Positions 7,522 to 15,674 of a stretch of DNA of 64,000 nucleotides are shown piece after piece. The stretch comes from Actinomadura barringtoniae (GTDB taxonomy: Bacteria > Actinomycetota > Actinomycetes > Streptosporangiales > Streptosporangiaceae). Within the stretch, counting starts at the first letter, position 1, and each line of letters starts with the position of its first letter. Both the position numbers and the translations under genes were made by a program. The stretch covers positions 1 through 64,000 of the forward strand of contig NZ_JAGEOJ010000008.1 of assembly GCF_017573505.1 (NCBI RefSeq), read 5' to 3'. The notes under the pieces are model-generated. The model saw only the letters and a list, made by a program, of their open reading frames with translations, searched no databases and was not told the DNA's origin.

Positions 7522-8112
7522 ATGGGACGGACGCGGGAGTTCGATACCGACGTGGTGGTGGCCGGGGCGATGGAGGTCTTCTGGCGCCGCGGCTACGAGG
7601 CGACCTCCATTCAGGACCTGGTCGAGGCCACCGGGATCGGGCGCGGATCGCTGTACGCGGCGTTCGGCAGCAAGGACGGCCTCTACGAGGAGGCCCTCCG
7701 CCGCTACGCCGGGCAGTCCACCGCCGGCCTGATCGCGCAACTGGATCGAGATGAGCCCGTGCGGGAGGTCCTTCGGGATCTGCTGATGGGCCTGGTGGAC
7801 GACACCCTCGCAGATCCCGGACGCAAGGGCTGCCTGATGACGAACACGGCGGTCGAACGTCTCCCCCGAGACGCGGTGGCCGGCCGGATCGTCGGCGGCG
7901 CGTTCGACACGATCGCCGAGGCGGTCACGGTGACGCTGCGGCGGGCCCGCGACAAGGGCGAACTGCCACAGGACGCCGACGTGACGGCGCTGGCGGACTT
8001 CATCGTGGCGACGATCCAGGGCCTGCGCGTGCACGGGAAGACCGGGGCGGACAGGCGCCGGCTCGGTTCGATCGTCGACGTCGCCCTGCAAGCCCTGCCG
8101 CTGAGCGGGTAG
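7522..8112 (+). CDS. TetR/AcrR-family transcriptional regulator
   Basis: The 196-aa protein has an N-terminal TetR helix-turn-helix (EVFWRRGYEATSIQDLVEAT then GRGSLYAAFGSKDGLYEEAL), with a C-terminal ligand domain containing GCLMTNTAVE, typical of the TetR_C group found in YxaF-like repressors. The ATG at 7522 is preferred over the in-frame ATG at 7504 because homologues start MGRTREFDTD and the promoter geometry predicts a leaderless message from 7522. The downstream dehydrogenase, 66 nt away behind a palindrome, is the likely target. Confidence 0.85.
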   Translation: MGRTREFDTDVVVAGAMEVFWRRGYEATSIQDLVEATGIGRGSLYAAFGSKDGLYEEALRRYAGQSTAGLIAQLDRDEPVREVLRDLLMGLVDDTLADPGRKGCLMTNTAVERLPRDAVAGRIVGGAFDTIAEAVTVTLRRARDKGELPQDADVTALADFIVATIQGLRVHGKTGADRRRLGSIVDVALQALPLSG

Positions 8113-8145
8113 GGGCAAGAGGAGCGATGTGACGCTCCACTCATA

Positions 8146-8163
8146 CTTGAACGACCGATCAAG
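8146..8163. promoter_or_regulatory. Palindrome CTTGA-N8-TCAAG before the dehydrogenase
   Basis: CTTGAACGACCGATCAAG is an 18-bp imperfect palindrome with perfect 5-bp outer arms, located 15 bp before the start at 8179 and overlapping the start of the AAGAAAGGG ribosome binding site. It shares the CTTGA and GATC elements with the TetR promoter, so both are probable TetR operators. Confidence 0.5.
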
Positions 8164-8178
8164 AAAGGGCTTACGATC

Positions 8179-9045
8179 ATGACCGTTGTCGCACTGCTGG
8201 GAACCGGGCTCATGGGAGCGCCGATGGCCCGCAACCTCCTCAAGGCGAACCTGGAGGTGAGGGTCTGGAACCGTACGGCCGCCAAGGCCGAGGCCCTCAA
8301 GCAGGACGGCGCGACCGTGGCCGGCTCCCCCGCCGAGGCGGTCGAGGGCGCCGACGTCATCATCACGATGCTGAACGACGGGGACGCGGTGCTGTCGGCC
8401 ATCTCCGCCGCCGAGCCCGCGCTCCGCTCCGGGCAGGTCTGGGCGCAGATGAGCACGGTCGGACTGTCTGCCCTGCAGCCCCTCGCCGCGTTCGCCGCCG
8501 GTCACGGCCTCACGTTCGTCGACGCGCCCGTTCAGGGCACCAAGCAGCCCGCCGAACAGGGCCAGCTGGTCATCCTGGCGGCCGGTCCCGAAGCCGTCCG
8601 GGCGAGCCTGGAGCCCGCGTTCAACGCGGTCGGCAAGAAGACGCTCTGGCTGGACGAGGACGGCGCGAGCGGCGCCGCCACCCGGCTCAAGCTGGCCGCG
8701 GTGAGCTACGGGATCTCCATGACCTCGATCGTCGCCGAGTCACTGGCCCTGGCGAAGGGGCTCGGCATCGATCCCGCCCTCTTCGGCGAGGTCGTCACCG
8801 GCGGCCCCATGGACAGCCCCTACCTGCAGGCGAAGATGAAGGCCATCCTTGCGAGCGACTTCGAGCCCAGCTTCGCCGTACGGAACGCCGAGAAGGACAC
8901 CCGCCTCATCACCGAAGCGGCTGCCAAGGCGGGCATCCGCCTGGACATGGCGGAGGGCGCCGGGGAACGCTTCCGCAGGGCCCTCGCCCTCGGCCACGGC
9001 GACGAGGACATGGCCGCGACCTACTTCGCCAGCTTCTGCCCCTGA
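8179..9045 (+). CDS. NAD(P)-dependent beta-hydroxyacid dehydrogenase family oxidoreductase
   Basis: The 288-aa protein matches the 3-hydroxyisobutyrate dehydrogenase/GLYR family. It has an N-terminal Rossmann fold with GTGLMGAPMARNL, the substrate-binding segment DAPVQGTKQPAEQGQL, and a catalytic Lys in ATRLKLAAVSYG. Family members oxidise short 3-hydroxyacids or reduce succinic semialdehyde; relatives also act as imine reductases, but those usually lack the Lys retained here. AAGAAAGGG lies 9 nt before the ATG. The adjacent TetR gene and palindrome suggest induction by a small molecule. The substrate is unknown. Confidence 0.85.
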   Translation: MTVVALLGTGLMGAPMARNLLKANLEVRVWNRTAAKAEALKQDGATVAGSPAEAVEGADVIITMLNDGDAVLSAISAAEPALRSGQVWAQMSTVGLSALQPLAAFAAGHGLTFVDAPVQGTKQPAEQGQLVILAAGPEAVRASLEPAFNAVGKKTLWLDEDGASGAATRLKLAAVSYGISMTSIVAESLALAKGLGIDPALFGEVVTGGPMDSPYLQAKMKAILASDFEPSFAVRNAEKDTRLITEAAAKAGIRLDMAEGAGERFRRALALGHGDEDMAATYFASFCP

Positions 9046-9540
9046 CGTACAGCGCGGCAGGGCGCGTGCGGCCGCAGGTAGGCCGCGTCCGGATGCAAGT
9101 AGGCGCGTCGGGCACAGGAACGGGCATGCGGGCGCAGGTAGGCGCACCCGGATGCAGGTAAGCGACCAGCACCTCGATGATCCCGCCGGACAGCGCCAGC
9201 GCGCCCATGCGGAGCCACCTGGCCTCGATCCCCAGGCGGCCCTCCGCGAGCTCGCGTTGAAATGGGCGAACTCGTGGATCGCGAATGCGTGCGCAGGTAC
9301 GCGTCCAGGAGCAGGAACGCGCATCCGAGCGCAAGCGCGTCGCATCGCAATGTAGCTACGAGCGTCCGAGCGCAGGTAGACGCATCCGGGTGCAGGTGCA
9401 CGCGTCCGAGTGCATGTCGCCGGGGCCAGGTGCAGGTACGCGCATCCGGTTGCGAGTAGGCGTTCAGCGTGGGCACGCGCATCCTGGAACAGGGGCGCAC
9501 GCCTCAGGGTGCGGGTGGGCGGGGTCGGGTGCGTGGGGCG
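9046..9540. other. Repeat-rich intergenic region with decayed coding fragments
   Basis: No intact gene is seen. The region holds diverged 20-bp repeats (best at 9372-9460). A minus-strand stretch at about 9155-9300 reads in successive frames like a membrane protein (ELAEGRLGIEARWLRMGALA, then SGGIIEVLVAYL, preceded in another frame by AFAIHEFAHFN), which suggests a pseudogene with frameshifts. Confidence 0.4.
9372..9460. repeat. 20-bp imperfect tandem repeat, about 4.5 units
   Basis: Units starting GCAGGTAGACGCATCCGGGT recur at exactly 20-bp spacing (9372, 9392, 9412, 9432, 9452), with most variation in the middle. Looser copies lie at 9070-9165 and 9290-9350. Confidence 0.75.
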
Positions 9541-10236
9541 TCAGGCGGTGCGGGTTGTGGGGTCTGGTGCTGGCGAGGTGGTCTGAACGGGGGCCAGGTG
9601 GGCGATCGAGCTGCCGAGGAAGCGAAGGCCCTGGGCAGCGCGACGAAGGCCTAGGGCACTGGCGTTCGGGATCTCGCAGGTGTCGACGAAGCGCCGGAAG
9701 GCGCGCATGTCCTGCCCGTCAGGGTCGGTGATCCCGGTGAACATCGACCACAGCACGGCCCGCATGAACAAAGCGTGCGTGAAGACGACGATCGCGCCCT
9801 CATCCTGACGTTCGGCGATCCGCTCCGCGCACGCGTGAGCGCGGGCGACCAGGGTGTGGAAGGACTCGCCGTCGCCGTTGACGTACGCGGGGTCGGAGCG
9901 CTGCCAGTAGGCCTCCATGTACGGCCTGCGTTCCTCCGCGGTGGTGTTCGGGCCGTGCAGCTCGCCCAGGTAGGTGAACTCCTGAACGGGCCACTCTTCG
10001 TATGGCACATCAGGAAAGCGCGCGAGCGTGGGTGCGGCGGTCTCGCGGGCGCGCGCGAACGGAGAGCTGACGATGAGCGCGGGCGTGCCGCTGAACGACG
10101 CCGCGACGCGTTCGGCCTGGTCACGACCCAACGCCGTCAGCGGCGACCCTCCAGGTCCGTTGGTCGGCAGGCCCGCGTTCGACTCGCTCTCCCCGTGTCG
10201 GATCAGCCATGCCCGTGCCTGCGCCAGTTCGATCAT
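9541..10236 (-). CDS. Histidine phosphatase superfamily protein
   Basis: The 231-aa protein begins with the phosphoglycerate-mutase-like signature WLIRHGESESNAG, in which the His forms the phosphohistidine. Further marks are LTALGRDQAERVA, SSPFARARETA (conserved Arg) and FTHALFMRAVLW (second catalytic His). Such enzymes dephosphorylate small phosphates or proteins, and the substrate cannot be read from sequence. The C-terminal ~20 residues are Thr/Pro-rich and probably disordered. It diverges from a VOC-family gene. Confidence 0.85.
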   Translation of the reverse strand: MIELAQARAWLIRHGESESNAGLPTNGPGGSPLTALGRDQAERVAASFSGTPALIVSSPFARARETAAPTLARFPDVPYEEWPVQEFTYLGELHGPNTTAEERRPYMEAYWQRSDPAYVNGDGESFHTLVARAHACAERIAERQDEGAIVVFTHALFMRAVLWSMFTGITDPDGQDMRAFRRFVDTCEIPNASALGLRRAAQGLRFLGSSIAHLAPVQTTSPAPDPTTRTA

Positions 10237-10258
10237 GCCGCCAGGCTGGCATGCCCTC

Positions 10259-10281
10259 CCCCTGGCTCGGAAGAGCCGGGG
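10259..10281. promoter_or_regulatory. GGAA-loop hairpin between divergent genes
   Basis: GGCTC (10264-10268) and GAGCC (10273-10277) enclose a GGAA tetraloop, and flanking CCCC/GGGG extend the stem across one bulged T. It lies between two divergent starts, so it is more likely an operator or leader structure than a terminator. Confidence 0.4.
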
Positions 10282-10315
10282 CAGGGGTGTGAGGATGGCG
10301 GTGGGAGGTACGACG

Positions 10316-10705
10316 ATGGAGGTACTGAGCAGCCGGATCCTGCTGCGGCCCGCCGACCTCGCGGCCAGCCGGAGCTTCTACCGCGACACGCTGGGACTGG
10401 CCGTCTACCGCGAGTTCGGGCCGCCGGACGACCCGGGCATGGTGTTCTTCCTGGGGCCGGGCTTCTTGGAGGTGTCCGGGCACTCCCCCGGCGGGGCCGC
10501 CGCCTCGCCGATGATCTGGCTGCAGGTCCGCGACGTACGGGCCGAGCATGAACGTCTCGCGGCCGCCGACGTCACCATCACGCGCGAGCCCCGCCAGGAG
10601 CCCTGGGGCCTCATCGAGATGTGGATCACCGACCCGGACGGCGTGAAGATCGTGATCGTCGAGGTGCCCGCGGACCATCCCCTCCGTCGCGACCAACGCC
10701 AGTAG
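10316..10705 (+). CDS. VOC-family (glyoxalase/bleomycin-resistance fold) protein
   Basis: The 129-aa protein has the paired beta-alpha-beta-beta-beta modules of the vicinal oxygen chelate fold: RILLRPADLAASRSFYRDTL at the start and WGLIEMWITDPDGVKIVIVE at the end. The second segment includes a Glu in a usual metal-ligand position. Members are small-molecule lyases, dioxygenases or drug-binding proteins, and no specific role is shown. GGAGG lies 7 nt before the ATG at 10316, favouring it over the in-frame ATG at 10295. Confidence 0.82.
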   Translation: MEVLSSRILLRPADLAASRSFYRDTLGLAVYREFGPPDDPGMVFFLGPGFLEVSGHSPGGAAASPMIWLQVRDVRAEHERLAAADVTITREPRQEPWGLIEMWITDPDGVKIVIVEVPADHPLRRDQRQ

Positions 10706-10710
10706 CCACC

Positions 10711-10752
10711 CCCGCACCCCGCACCCCGCACGCCGCACGCCGCACGCCGCAC
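10711..10752. repeat. 7-bp tandem repeat (SCCGCAC), 6 copies
   Basis: Three CCCGCAC units are followed by three GCCGCAC units directly after the VOC gene stop codon. The period equals that of the arrays at 7381-7429 and 22331-22370. Confidence 0.9.
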
Positions 10753-10875
10753 CCGCCGCCGATCAATTCACGCTCTCCAGATCACCCAACCCCTGCAGAC
10801 CCTGCGTGGCGGGGGCTTGGCGCGGCCCTGGAGCGATTAGCCTCGGTACGTCGGCTATGGGAGGAGGTCGCCGTA

Positions 10876-11505
10876 ATGGCCCGTCCGGCGTCACGATCGC
10901 GGCCCGACGAATACTGGAACCACAACACGCACTATCACGGGCTGGTGCTCGCCTCGGTGCCGCGCGGGTGCGGGGAAGCGCTCGACGTGGGCTGCGGGGA
11001 CGGGTTTCTGGCGCGAAAGCTCGCCGCCAGGGCCGTGCACGTCACCGGGATCGACAAGTCTGCGGACATGGTCGAGGAGGCACGACGGCAGAGCGAGGGC
11101 GTGCCGAACGTGGACTTCGTCGAGGCAGATCTGCTGTCGTACGACCTGAAGCCCGAGAGCTACGACTTCGTGTGCAGCGTCGCCAGCATTCATCACATGG
11201 ACTTCGCGGCGGCCGTCACCGCGATGCGGGACGCGCTGAGCCCTGGCGGCAGCCTGATCATCATCAGCCTGGCCAAAGACGACGGCCTCAAGGATCGCCT
11301 CGTCGGCGTGGGCGGCCTCGGCGCGCACCACTTCCATCGGCTCCGCAACCTGCGCCGCGCCGGCCACCCGGCGGCGCCGACCCTCGACCCGGACATGACG
11401 TGGGCCGAGGTTCGCGCCGAAGCCCAGCAACTGCTGCCGGGCGCCGTCTTCCGCCGACACATGCTGTGGCGCTACTCGATCGCCTGGCGCAAGCCCCGCA
11501 CCTGA
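10876..11505 (+). CDS. Class I SAM-dependent methyltransferase
   Basis: The 209-aa protein has the class I motifs ALDVGCGDGFLARKLA (SAM-binding glycine loop), VTGIDKSADMVEEA (acidic strand 2), VDFVEADLLS and the post-motif SPGGSLIIISLAKDD. The C-terminal half is short, so no substrate class can be named. The ATG at 10876 is preceded by GGAGGAGG with 8-nt spacing; the open frame upstream of it is repeat-derived. It stands alone, followed by 650 nt of repeat-rich DNA. Confidence 0.82.
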   Translation: MARPASRSRPDEYWNHNTHYHGLVLASVPRGCGEALDVGCGDGFLARKLAARAVHVTGIDKSADMVEEARRQSEGVPNVDFVEADLLSYDLKPESYDFVCSVASIHHMDFAAAVTAMRDALSPGGSLIIISLAKDDGLKDRLVGVGGLGAHHFHRLRNLRRAGHPAAPTLDPDMTWAEVRAEAQQLLPGAVFRRHMLWRYSIAWRKPRT

Positions 11506-12159
11506 CCCACCCACGCAGCTAAGCCCGAAACCGTACGGAGCCGCCGCCCCCGCGTAGCCACGCCCGGAGCCACCCACGCGGCCGTGCACACAGCCATGCG
11601 CGGAACGCCCGCAGACGCGCGTCGCCGCTCATGCGGACCCGCCCGCACAGCCGTACGCAGCCGCGCACGCGGTCACACTCCGAGCCGCGCATGCGGAGCC
11701 GCCCCGCGCAGCCCCACCCGGCCCCGCGCAGCCCCACCCGCGCAGCCCCGCCCGCGCAGCCGCGTGCGGAGCCGTGCATGCAGCCGCCCGCGCAGTGGCC
11801 CGCGCAGTGGCCCGCGCAGTCGCAAGCGGCCGCCCACGTAGCCAACACAGAGCCGCGCATGCGGTCACGCCCGGAGGCGCACATTCGGAGCTGACCACGC
11901 AGTTGCGTTCAGAGCCACCCGCGCGGCCGTACATACAGCCGCCTGCGTTGTTGTCCGCGCAGCCGCGCGGAGCCGCGTGAGGCCACCTGCGTAGCCGCCA
12001 CGGGGCCGCCACGGACGCCTGCGTAGCCGCTGCGGAGCCTCGCATGCGGTCACGTGCGGAGCCGCGCATGCGGAGCCGTCCGCGCAGCCGTGCACGGAGC
12101 CGCCGTCCGCGCAGCTGCGGACGCGGCGGTGCCTGGAACGCCCGGGAGGGCGGAGGGAG
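11506..12159. repeat. 650-nt low-complexity region rich in CGCATGCGG and GCGCAGCCG words
   Basis: No gene is supported. The stretch is built of diverged short words, notably CGCATGCGG (with the 8-bp palindrome CGCATGCG), GCGCAGCCG, GCCCGCGCAGTG repeated in tandem near 11791-11822, and CATGCGGTCAC at about 11863 and 12043. Frames across it give only Arg/Ala/Pro/Cys-rich translations. Confidence 0.7.
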
Positions 12160-12591
12160 TCAGTGGGCGTTGCGGCCTGGGGCGTAGACGTTCTCCACGA
12201 AGCGGGCCAGCTGGTCGTCGGGCAGGTGCTGGGCGAGGTCGGCTTCGCTGATCATGCCGACGAGGCGGCGGTCCTCGATGACCGGGACGCGGCGGATCTG
12301 GTGGCGTTCCATCATCCGTACGACGGCGTCGGCGTCGTCGGTGGCGCTGACCAGGTGGAGCTGGTCCTGGGCGAACTCGCCCGCCTTGACCTGCGCCGGG
12401 TCGCTTCCGTCGGCGCAGCAGCGGACGACGATGTCACGGTCGGTGATGATGCCGCGGAGCCGGTCGTCGTTGCCGCAGATGGGCAGCGAGCCGACGTCGA
12501 GGTCGCGCATCTTCTGGGCCGCCGCGAGCAGCGTCTCGTCCTCGTTGATGCACTCGGCGCCCAGGTGCATGATGTCGCGTGCCATGGCCAT
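12160..12591 (-). CDS. Two-CBS-domain protein (Hrp1-like)
   Basis: The 143-aa protein consists of two CBS domains. The first has RDIMHLGAECINEDETLLAA and ICGNDDRLRGIITDRDIVV; the second has DADAVVRMMERHQIRRVPVI and RRLVGMISEADLAQHL. It matches the stand-alone CBS-pair proteins of actinobacteria, such as M. tuberculosis Hrp1 (Rv2626c), a hypoxia-induced protein. CBS pairs bind adenosyl ligands, and the output here is unknown. AGGGGG precedes the ATG at 12591; an in-frame ATG at 12585 is an alternative. It diverges from the nuclease-helicase operon over 265 nt. Confidence 0.85.
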   Translation of the reverse strand: MAMARDIMHLGAECINEDETLLAAAQKMRDLDVGSLPICGNDDRLRGIITDRDIVVRCCADGSDPAQVKAGEFAQDQLHLVSATDDADAVVRMMERHQIRRVPVIEDRRLVGMISEADLAQHLPDDQLARFVENVYAPGRNAH

Positions 12592-12856
12592 GCTTCCCCC
12601 TTGATAGAGATCATCCGCAAGTCCCACGATCGCCCACATCCGGGAGCACTGGGGCAAAGGGATCTCCTCCGGCAGGCAAATCCTGAAATCGCCCGATTCG
12701 GGGATGCGGCGGACACTTCGGTACGCTCCTCCGCCGGGGCCGCGGCCCGTTCTGGCGTTTCGCGGCTGCCATTCCCGGCGCGGCGTCAGGGGCGGGCTGT
12801 ACGGTCGAACGCGCCGCGCGCAACGGTGGCGGCGCAAGTGACGGAGACGACCATCG

Positions 12857-13963
12857 ATGACGAACGACACGGCCATGGAACGGCTGCGCGCCGGGGCTCC
12901 CCCGCGCAACCATGACGCCCGTACGATCGCGGCGCTCACCGCCAACCCCGGGTGCGCGCGGCGCGGGGTCATGGACGCGGCCGGGATCGACAAGGACGCC
13001 GTCGCCCGCAGCCTGGGGTTCCCCGCGCCGTTCGGCCAGTCGCAGTTCGCCATTACGCGCGGGAACGCGTTCGAGGCGCAGGTGAAGGCGGACGGCTGCG
13101 CCGAGCTGCTGGAGCTCCTGCGCGAACGCCTCGGCCTGGACGTGCCCGCGGCAGACTATGACGATCTTGAACGTAGCGCGGGCGACGAGAGCCGGGAGGG
13201 GCGCCATGCCCGGACCCGGAGGATGGTCGAACGGGCCCTGGACACCGGCGAGGGCACGCTGTTCGACCATCCGCTGCTGCGCCTGGACATCGCCGGGCAG
13301 CCCGCCTACCTCGAACCGGACGTGATCGCGTTCCAGCTGGAGGGCCGCTTCCACATCATCGAGATCAAGTCGTTCGCCGTCATCGACGGGCAGGCCGAGC
13401 CCGAACAGGTAGCGGCGGCGGCTCGCCAGTCCGCGGTGTACGTGCTGGCGATGCGGCGCCTGGTGGCCGAGCTGGGCGGCGATCCCGGGCGGGTGTCGCA
13501 CGAGGTCTTCCTGGTCTGTCCGGAGAACTTCTCCAACCGCCCCACCGCGACGCCGATGGACGTACGCCCGCAGCTGGCCGTCCTGGAACGCCAGCTCGCC
13601 CGGCTCACCCGCGTGAGCGACCTCATCGAGACTCTGCCGGACGACCTCACGTTCGCTCTCGACGACGAGCGCCTGCCAGGCTCAGTCGGCGCCGTCGAGG
13701 CCCGGTACGCGCCCGAATGCATGTCGAGCTGCGAGATGGCCTTCTTCTGCCGCCGTGAGGCGCGCGACTGCGGTTCCACCGGCACGCTGGGCCGCGCGAT
13801 CCGCGACGACCTCGGCGGCATCGACTCGATCGGCACCGCCCTCGCCCTCGCCGACGGGTCCCTGAACCCGTCCGGCGATCTGGCCGAGACCGCCGCCCGC
13901 CTCCGTACCGCCGCCCGCCTCCGCCACGAGGCCCTCGCCACCGCCTCCCCAGGACCCGCATGA
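12857..13963 (+). CDS. Cas4/Dna2-like PD-(D/E)XK nuclease with probable 4Fe-4S cluster
   Basis: The 368-aa protein has the RecB-nuclease motifs in order: TRGNAFE (68-74), catalytic EPDVIAF (Asp155), IIEIKS (Glu169, Lys171) and the QxxxY motif as RQSAVY (Gln191, Tyr195). Cys33 near the N-terminus and Cys288-x3-Cys292-x5-Cys298 near the C-terminus bracket the nuclease core, as the iron-sulfur cysteines do in Cas4, AddB and Dna2. Those enzymes resect or trim single-stranded DNA ends. It is the first gene of an operon that also encodes a UPF1-like helicase, so together they resemble a Dna2 split into subunits. GGAG lies about 10 nt upstream of the ATG. The motifs are clear; the biological role is inferred. 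Confidence 0.85.
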   Translation: MTNDTAMERLRAGAPPRNHDARTIAALTANPGCARRGVMDAAGIDKDAVARSLGFPAPFGQSQFAITRGNAFEAQVKADGCAELLELLRERLGLDVPAADYDDLERSAGDESREGRHARTRRMVERALDTGEGTLFDHPLLRLDIAGQPAYLEPDVIAFQLEGRFHIIEIKSFAVIDGQAEPEQVAAAARQSAVYVLAMRRLVAELGGDPGRVSHEVFLVCPENFSNRPTATPMDVRPQLAVLERQLARLTRVSDLIETLPDDLTFALDDERLPGSVGAVEARYAPECMSSCEMAFFCRREARDCGSTGTLGRAIRDDLGGIDSIGTALALADGSLNPSGDLAETAARLRTAARLRHEALATASPGPA

Positions 13964-14202
13964 CCACGGCGAACGGCATGGGGACAACGAGCCCGACGAT
14001 GGCGGCTCGCGGTGAACGGACCGCGAGCGGCAGCGGCGCGGCCAGCGGCAATGGCGCGGCGAGTCGCATGACGTACGCGAGCCGCGTGAGGAACGCGAGC
14101 CGCATGACGTACGCGAGCCGCGTGAGGAACGCGAGCGGTGTCAGGGTGGCGAGCGGCGTGAGGGTGGCGGTTGCGCGGGTGCGGGTGGGGGGCTCGGGGT
14201 GA
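13960..14202 (+). CDS. 80-codon repeat-encoded frame linking the nuclease and beta-barrel genes
   Basis: The frame begins with an ATG overlapping the nuclease stop (ATGA, 13960-13963) and ends with a TGA overlapping the next GTG start (GTGA, 14199-14202). It therefore exactly bridges the two genes. Most of it is built from 18-nt in-phase repeats, giving hexapeptides ASRMTY, ASRVRN, ASRMTY, ASRVRN, ASGVRV, ASGVRV. No folded domain is evident and the peptide is strongly basic. It may be a real small basic protein, or an expanded repeat spacer that stays in phase so ribosomes can reach the next start. No independent ribosome binding site is seen. Confidence 0.4.
   Translation: MTTANGMGTTSPTMAARGERTASGSGAASGNGAASRMTYASRVRNASRMTYASRVRNASGVRVASGVRVAVARVRVGGSG
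14059..14130. repeat. 36-bp tandem duplication made of 18-bp sub-units
   Basis: The 36-bp unit at 14059-14094 is repeated at 14095-14130 with one difference (GAGT against GAGC). Each unit is itself two related 18-mers, and looser 18-mers continue to about 14170. All lengths are multiples of three. Confidence 0.9.
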
Positions 14203-15674
14203 GCGTGCTGGGGTCGCTTGCGCAGTTGGAGGCGGTCGCGGCTCGGCGGGCGCAGCCGCTGGCCACCGTGAGGCACTGTCATCTGGCCGAGGCGCCGCTG
14301 GTCATCGTGCCGTTGAAGCTGGCGGGTGAGGCGGCGGCGCCGCTGGCGGTGATGCTGGGGACCGTACGGGACGAGCCGACGCTGCTGGCCGTTCCGCAGC
14401 CGCGCAACCGTGACCTGCGGTTCGCGTTCGCGGCCGACCTGGCCAAGGCCGTTCTGGCGCACATCGAGGCGGCCGGGAGCAGCGCGGTCGAGGAGCTGGC
14501 GCCCAGTAAGGACGGCGAGGAACGGATTCGGTACGCGGAGGCCCCGCAGTTGCTGGTGCCGAACCGCGCCGGGGTCGGGTTCCTGCGCATGCTCGGGCGA
14601 TCGACGCGTTTCAGGCGTACGGACGGGCCGTACGCGGTGGACCCCTCGGTGCCGGTGCTCGGGCGGTGGCTGACGTGGTTCGCCGACCGCAACGATCATC
14701 CGGGCGCGGGGCTGCTGATGACGATGACCGAGGCGCTGCGCCTGCACTGGGCGACCGGGCAGAGCTCTCTGGAGGACGGCAACCTCGGGGCGTTGCTCGG
14801 CTGGATCGACCCGCCCGAGGGTCTCGACGGGCCTGCGGCGGCGGCGCTGGCCGAGGATCCGGCGGTCTGCCCGCCGGCCGGGCCGACCACTGACCCCGCG
14901 TTCGACAACGACGTGCTGGCGTCCGCGATCACCGCGTACGACGCGACCGGCGAGGATGAACGCGTCCGCAAGGCGGTCGGCAGCCAGCTCACGCCCACCT
15001 GGGACCTGATGTGGCGGGCGATCGACCTGCTCCGCGCGCTGCCGGAGGGCGCCAGCGTCGCCCGGCGGTGGGAGCGCGAACGGGACGCCTTCACCTGGCA
15101 TCACTCGACGTTCGACGAGGGCCACCCGCAGGCTCGCCGCGACCCAGCCGTACGGGCCGCGCGGCGCCTGCACGACCTGGAGCGGGCGCAGGACTCCTAC
15201 GACGCGCAGCGTGCGTTCGACGACCCGCTGGTCATGGCCGAGCACCGGCTGTCCGGCCAGGCGTTCGGCGGCATCGTCACCGAGTCCGACCCGACCCGCC
15301 TCGACGAGACCGGCAAGCGGCCGAAGCTCCGCCCGTACGTGCGTGTTCAGACCGAGGATCCCGTTCAGCTGGAGGCCGGCGCCACGGTCTGCCTCGCCGC
15401 CCGGCCCGCACTCAAGGGAAAGATCATCGAGCTCGCCGCGCCCGGCCCCGCACAGGGGATCTTGATCGAGCTGACGGGCGGGATGGGACGCAAGCTCGTT
15501 CCCGAGCCCGGTGTCGTGCCCGAGGCCGGGGAACGGGTGTGCTTCACCTCGCTGACGGACGGGTCGTTCGGCGCGGCCAAGTTCCCCGAACGCGAGGACA
15601 CCCCCTGGACGCACGGCGGCCCGCCCGAGGACTACGTGCCCACCGACAACGACGCCGCGGAGGAGTGGTCATGA
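14199..15674 (+). CDS. Uncharacterised 491-aa protein with C-terminal UPF1/Dna2-like beta-barrel
   Basis: No known family is recognised for the N-terminal ~370 residues, which look mainly alpha-helical with some beta (VRHCHLAEAPLVIVPLKLAG; RRWERERDAFTWHHSTFDEG). Residues about 379-452 (VRVQTEDPVQLEAGATVCLA, then ALKGKIIELA, GILIELTGGMGRKL and ERVCFTSL) resemble the beta-barrel (1B) of UPF1-type helicases. There a GD-x-x-CLRY strand is followed by KGxGxVIKV and an EIAIEL strand. The downstream helicase lacks this barrel, so this subunit may supply it in trans. It starts with a GTG overlapping the upstream stop, and its own stop overlaps the helicase start (ATGA, 15671-15674). A mediator role is inferred. 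Confidence 0.65.
   Translation: MSVLGSLAQLEAVAARRAQPLATVRHCHLAEAPLVIVPLKLAGEAAAPLAVMLGTVRDEPTLLAVPQPRNRDLRFAFAADLAKAVLAHIEAAGSSAVEELAPSKDGEERIRYAEAPQLLVPNRAGVGFLRMLGRSTRFRRTDGPYAVDPSVPVLGRWLTWFADRNDHPGAGLLMTMTEALRLHWATGQSSLEDGNLGALLGWIDPPEGLDGPAAAALAEDPAVCPPAGPTTDPAFDNDVLASAITAYDATGEDERVRKAVGSQLTPTWDLMWRAIDLLRALPEGASVARRWERERDAFTWHHSTFDEGHPQARRDPAVRAARRLHDLERAQDSYDAQRAFDDPLVMAEHRLSGQAFGGIVTESDPTRLDETGKRPKLRPYVRVQTEDPVQLEAGATVCLAARPALKGKIIELAAPGPAQGILIELTGGMGRKLVPEPGVVPEAGERVCFTSLTDGSFGAAKFPEREDTPWTHGGPPEDYVPTDNDAAEEWS

Noticed and set aside
13647..15614. 655-codon minus-strand frame across the nuclease-helicase operon
   Set aside because: It is a shadow of the nuclease and beta-barrel genes, full of Arg/Gly/Pro low complexity, and has no ribosome binding site.
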